Notes under the pieces: generated by a model
The model's input: only the letters and a program-made list of their open reading frames with translations
Told to the model about the DNA's origin: nothing
The model's database searches: none
Part shown: in pieces, positions 59,779-64,000 of the stretch
Layout: every line of letters starts with the position of its first letter
Numbering within the stretch: position 1 is the first letter of the stretch
DNA from: Cyprinodon diabolis
Lineage: Eukaryota > Chordata > Actinopteri > Cyprinodontiformes > Cyprinodontidae
Assembly: GCA_030533445.1 (NCBI GenBank)
Contig: CM060081.1
Span: 39,335,611-39,399,610, forward strand
Direction: 5' to 3'
DNA length: 64,000 nucleotides
Position numbers and translations under genes: made by a program

Positions 59779-61340
59779 AATGAGCAATATGCCAGAATGT
59801 ATGAGTGTGTATAAGGAAGAGGCTTTTATTCTGTAGAGTCCTTGTAGTCTTATTTTGAAAGTCTATCATGAATGTGCATCAAAAGATGGGTCACGCCCAG
59901 CAGTGATATAGAATCCATTTCCAAATGTTAAATCACTGGTTTTCCATGTTATTAGGTGAATAGTTGCTGTATTACAGAGTAAATGGGAGACTTTTATTGT
60001 GAAATTTGCTCTGGGTGTGTTTTGAAAAGGTCACTAGAGTCTAATAAAAACAACCTGGAAGAGTTTGGGTCATAATGTTGAGCCATTTGCATCAATTAAT
60101 GCATTAGTATAATCTAGAGGCTTTTATTTTGTAGGGTCCCTGGAGTCTTATTTTGAAAGTCCAACAGAGTTGTGTTTATAGAAAATGTTCAGACCCGTCA
60201 ATGATAGTTGATTACTTTCCAATCGTTAAATCACTCTTTTTCCATGTTATTAGGGCAGTAGATGAAGCGGAAATGGGAGGCTTTTATTTTGAAATTTGCT
60301 ACAGGGTGTGTTTTAAACAGTCTCCTAGAGTCTATTCTCTAAAACGGGGTTGAGTTTGGGTCATAATGTTGAGCCATATAGGGCAATAAATATATGTAAA
60401 AAATATAGAGGCTTTTATTTTGTAGGGTCCCTGGAGTCTTATTTTGAAAGTCTATCAGTGCTGAGTGGCAAGGGAAGTGTCATGGACAGCAGTCATATAG
60501 TATCCATTTCCCAATGTTAAATCAGTCCTTTCACCCTCCATTAGATTAATATGTGCTGTTTAAAACAGCAGAGGTAAAATCTGTTTGAAGCTTGGTAACC
60601 TTGACAACGCTTAACGAGCCTCTCACTGACACAGACAACAGCTGCACTCACTATTGGTTTCTTCTTCCCAGGCTTTTTTGTATGGGAAGAACGGCACCGA
60701 ACAAACGACTACTGATCAAAAACCGTATGAGTTATTCAAAAAACATTTTCACCATGAGCATCAGCAATCCTTCGACTCCAACTATACCAACTTTGGTGTA
60801 TGTGTGTCATTCAGAAAAATATTTATGACGAGTTGAAAACACATAGTCTGATTCGTTTCTCTCCCATCTTCAGCTCAAAAAGAATAGAGAAAGGCTGAAA
60901 CTCTCATCGACTTTAGGTTGGTCTGGACGGTTTTTAAGGAAAAGTATTAATCCTACCGTAATTCCGAAGACATTGTGTGAGTCCAGAGGTTTCAGTCTAC
61001 AAACTGACCAAAAATGGTGACTGTAGCTCCAAATATGTGGCCGTGAGGGCGAGAATAAGATGTTTGATCTTAAAAGAATGGCCGCCTCACACTAAGATTT
61101 CAGCAGCTGCACTCTAGCAGGCTGCTGCAGAAGCTAACTGTCAGCTAGCTTCCAGGTGCTTACCCTCCGAACAAACGACTGCTGAGCAAAAACCGTAAAA
61201 GATATCTGAAAAATTCTTTCAGTGAAAGCAACATCTATCCTTTGTCTCAGACTGGGGTAACCTTCATGTCTGTAGGTCTTTCACAACCCAAAACGAAGCA
61301 CAAACAAAATGGTTGGCCCACCTGCTCCTCCCTTTGTTTG

Positions 61341-64000
61341 AACTGCAGGACCTCACTCTCACTCACCTTTTAGCTGCTAAAGCACCCCTCCGAACAAACG
61401 ACTGCTGAGTAAAAACCGTAAAAGGTATCTGAAAAATTATTTTTATCTAAGCGACAGCTATATCTTGTCTTCAATTGGAGTAACTTTCATGGCTGTAGGT
61501 CATCTACAACCTGAATGGGAAGAGAAAGAAAAAGAAAAAACGTTTTGTCACACCTGATCTTCTAATTGAGCTAGCTGCAGCAGGACACTCTCCCCCAGCT
61601 TTCAGCTGCTTAAAATGTCCTCCGAACAAACGACTGCTGAGCAAAAACCGTATGAGTTATTCAAAAAATTTTTTCACCGTGAGCGTCAGTCATCCTTCGA
61701 CTCCAACTATGCCAACTTTGGTGTATGTGTGTCATTCAGAAAAATATTTATGACGAGTTTAAAACACATAGTCGGATTCGTTTTTCTCCCCTCTTCTGCT
61801 CCAAAACCAATGAAAAACGGCTCTGATTTTCATCGACTTTAGGTCGGTCTGGAGGGTTTTTAAGGAAAAGTATTAATCCTACCGTAATTCCGAAGATATT
61901 GTGTGGGTCCAGAGATTTCAGTCTACAAACTGACCAAAAATGGTGACTCTAGCTATAAATATGTGGCCGTGAGGGCGAGTTTAAAATGTTTTTTTGTGTT
62001 TAAAAAACGCCTGCCTCACACTCTAGCTTTTCAGTTGCTCCACTCTAGCAGGCTGGATTTTGCTAAAACTTTGTGGCGCTTGAGGTCTGATTATACAAAA
62101 ACCGTAGCAGTTATCAACATACCGTCTTCAGTTTTAAATAGACGAAGGATTTATCTACAAACTGAGCTTCAAACTGTTTTTCTAGGTGAATGTATGCCGA
62201 CACAGTGAAGTGCTGTTTTTTATGCTTTTTTTTTCCTCTCCCCATTCATTTCCTATGGGATTTTTTTGCGACGTTTTCGCTAATAATTCGCAAACCTTCG
62301 GACTAATGAGAAAGTTTTATACAAGCACACATCACCCCATTGGTCCCGACGCGTGTGCCAACTTTGGGCCCGATCCGCCAAACCGTGCGGGACTAGTTAC
62401 GCGCCGAAGTTTTGGGTATACGGGAGAATTATAATAACTAGAAAATTTCTAAAGAAATTTTGAGGGGGGCCACCTACTGCCCGTCTGGGGAACCGGGCCA
62501 ATACGGCCCTGGCAAGTGACGTCGGGGCTCCCCAGACCAACTGCTTACGCCTTTGAGGGCTGCTGAGGGAAGGAAAGAGGGCAAGTTCATGGGCAAAGAG
62601 AGCTGTGTGCCACTTGTGCTGAAATCTGGGAAATAGACGTGCACAGCGTATGATGCACAAGGGTAATATGGGTTGTCCATATTGAAACACAGTGGGTAAA
62701 GCCCAGTTGGCGGGCTTTGCCCGCCTGCTGGGAGCCATCTCAGTGAAGAAAAAAATCACCAATGGCGGGCTCTGCCCGCCTTCTAAGAGCCATTGCAGTG
62801 ATGAAATCACCAATGGCGGGCTCCGCCCGCCTGCTAAGAGCCATTGCAGTGATGTAATCACCTTTGGCGGGCTCCGCCCGCCTGTTACCATTGGCGGGCT
62901 CCGCCCGCCTTCTAAGAGCCATTGCAGTGATGAAATCACCAATGGCAATGAGCAATATGCCAGAATGTATGAGTGTGTATAAGGAAGAGGCTTTTATTCT
63001 GTAGAGTCCTTGTAGTCTTATTTTGAAAGTCTATCATGAATGTGCATCAAAAGATGGGTCACGCCCAGCAGTGATATAGAATCCATTTCCAAATGTTAAA
63101 TCACTGGTTTTCCATGTTATTAGGTGAATAGTTGCTGTATTACAGAGTAAATGGGAGACTTTTATTGTGAAATTTGCTCTGGGGTGTGTTTTGAAAAGGT
63201 CACTAGAGTCTAATAAAAACAACCTGGAAGAGTTTGGGTCATAATGTTGAGCCATTTGCATCAATTAATGTATTAGTATAATCTAGAGGCTTTTATTTTG
63301 TAGGGTCCCTGGAGTCTTATTTTGAAAGTCCAACAGAGTTGTGTTTATAGAAAATGTTCAGACCCGTCAATGATAGTTGATTACTTTCCAATCGTTAAAT
63401 CACTCTTTTTCCATGTTATTAGGGCAGTAGATGAAGCGGAAATGGGAGGCTTTTATTTTGAAATTTGCTATAGGGTGTGTTTTAAACAGTCTCCTAGAGT
63501 CTATTCTCTAAAACGGGGTTGAGTTTGGGTCATAATGTTGAGCCATATAGGGCAATAAATATATGTAAAAAATATAGAGGCTTTTATTTTGTAGGGTCCC
63601 TGGAGTCTTATTTTGAAAGTCTATCAGTGCTGAGTGGCAAGGGAAGTGTCATGGACAGCAGTCATATAGTATCCATTTCCCAATGTTAAATCAGTCCTTT
63701 CACCCTCCATTAGATTAATATGTGCTGTTTAAAACAGCAGAGGTAAAATCTGTTTGAAGCTTGGTAACCTTGACAACGCTTAACGAGCCTCTCACTGACA
63801 CAGACAACAGCTGCACTCACTATTGGTTTCTTCTTCCCAGGCTTTTTTGTATGGGAAGAACGGCACCGAACAAACGACTACTGATCAAAAACCGTATGAG
63901 TTATTCAAAAAACATTTTCACCATGAGCATCAGCAATCCTTCGACTCCAACTATACCAACTTTGGTGTATGTGTGTCATTCAGAAAAATATTTATGACGA
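61341..64000 (+). repeat. Macrosatellite monomer 20, partial (left f/a mosaic, middle beta-long)
   Basis: This copy is cut by the window end inside block A. It begins with the type f variants (CAACCTGAATGG, CACCTGATC, GGACACTCTCCCCC). By 61660-61780 it has switched to a-type sequence (AAATTTTTTCACC, CGGATTCG). It has no 66-bp unit. The array clearly continues beyond 64000. Confidence 0.95.
62701..62946 (+). repeat. 51-bp minisatellite, monomer 20 (beta-long, 5 hairpins)
   Basis: Same as in monomers 14 and 18. Confidence 0.95.

Larger units (their letters stand above)
57834..61340 (+). repeat. Macrosatellite monomer 19 (left e, middle beta-long), 3507 bp
   Basis: This is the longest monomer, with five hairpin units at 58924-59268. 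The first 51-bp unit has private changes (GTTTGCGGGC, CCTTCTGGGATCC). The right end has CTGGACGG and AAAAGAATGG as in monomer 17 and leads into a second type f left end. Confidence 0.97.

Noticed and set aside
58890..59780. Long open frame on the minus strand (up to 296 codons, also 4267-5022, 20154-20909, 32986-33804 and similar)
   Set aside because: The frame runs through the 66-bp and 51-bp minisatellites, whose periods are multiples of three, so it stays open by arithmetic. Its length changes with cassette number and its peptide is low-complexity repeats.
1..64000. rRNA, 5S, snRNA, histone or miRNA gene cluster, which often form tandem arrays of this size
   Set aside because: I looked for recognisable starts of 5S, U1, U2, U4 and U6 RNAs, tRNA B boxes, the miR-430 seed context and histone coding frames in one monomer on both strands and found none. 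A covariance-model scan (Rfam) would settle this.

Overview
The whole window is one head-to-tail tandem array of a large composite repeat (a macrosatellite). I count 19 complete monomers and a twentieth cut off by the window end. Placing the boundary arbitrarily at the AACTGCAGG motif, monomers start at 3, 3211, 6584, 9702, 12841, 15959, 19098, 22471, 25589, 28728, 31930, 35366, 38423, 41565, 44929, 48101, 51299, 54467, 57834 and 61341. They are 3057 to 3507 bp long and all in the same orientation. No unique flanking DNA, rRNA, tRNA, snRNA or convincing protein-coding gene is present.

The sequence looks like eukaryotic nuclear repeat DNA. The AAT-rich run followed by short GC-rich hairpins, and the block with CCCATTCATTTCCTATGGG, resemble dispersed repeats I associate with ray-finned fish. 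A teleost host is my best guess, with only moderate-to-low confidence. No gene in the window can confirm it.

Each monomer has the same order of blocks, given here in monomer 1 coordinates. Block C' (23-167) is followed by a purine-rich linker and block A' (284-717) with a TATA-like motif. A linker and T-rich block (718-1092) come next, then a 66-bp hairpin cassette present in 0 to 5 copies (1093-1167). A cluster of stem-loops with a CTCF-like motif and a CRE-like motif follows (1159-1268). After that come a 51-bp minisatellite of GC hairpins (1432-1650), a 290-298-bp subrepeat in about 2.6 copies (1691-2460), block A (2569-2994, a diverged copy of A'), and block C (3009-3152, a diverged copy of C'). 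The monomer was therefore itself built by internal duplication.

The array has higher-order structure. Six variants of the left part (called a to f) and three main variants of the middle and right part (alpha, beta, gamma) occur in different combinations. In the left half of the window, monomers 2-3-4 and 7-8-9 form a 9630-bp trimer repeated at a 15,887-bp shift, and monomers 3-4, 5-6 and 8-9 form a 6257-bp dimer. In the right half a four-monomer period of about 12.9 kb relates monomers 11-14 to 15-18 and the start of 19. Left and middle types switch at or near the hairpin cassette, which suggests that recombination or gene conversion is focused there. Monomer 10 has many private substitutions and looks like an older copy that escaped homogenisation.

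The most interesting functional hypothesis is that this is a fish-type macrosatellite comparable in scale to mammalian DXZ4 or D4Z4. Every monomer has one CTCF-like site beside nested stem-loops. All comparisons here were made by eye, without alignment software.
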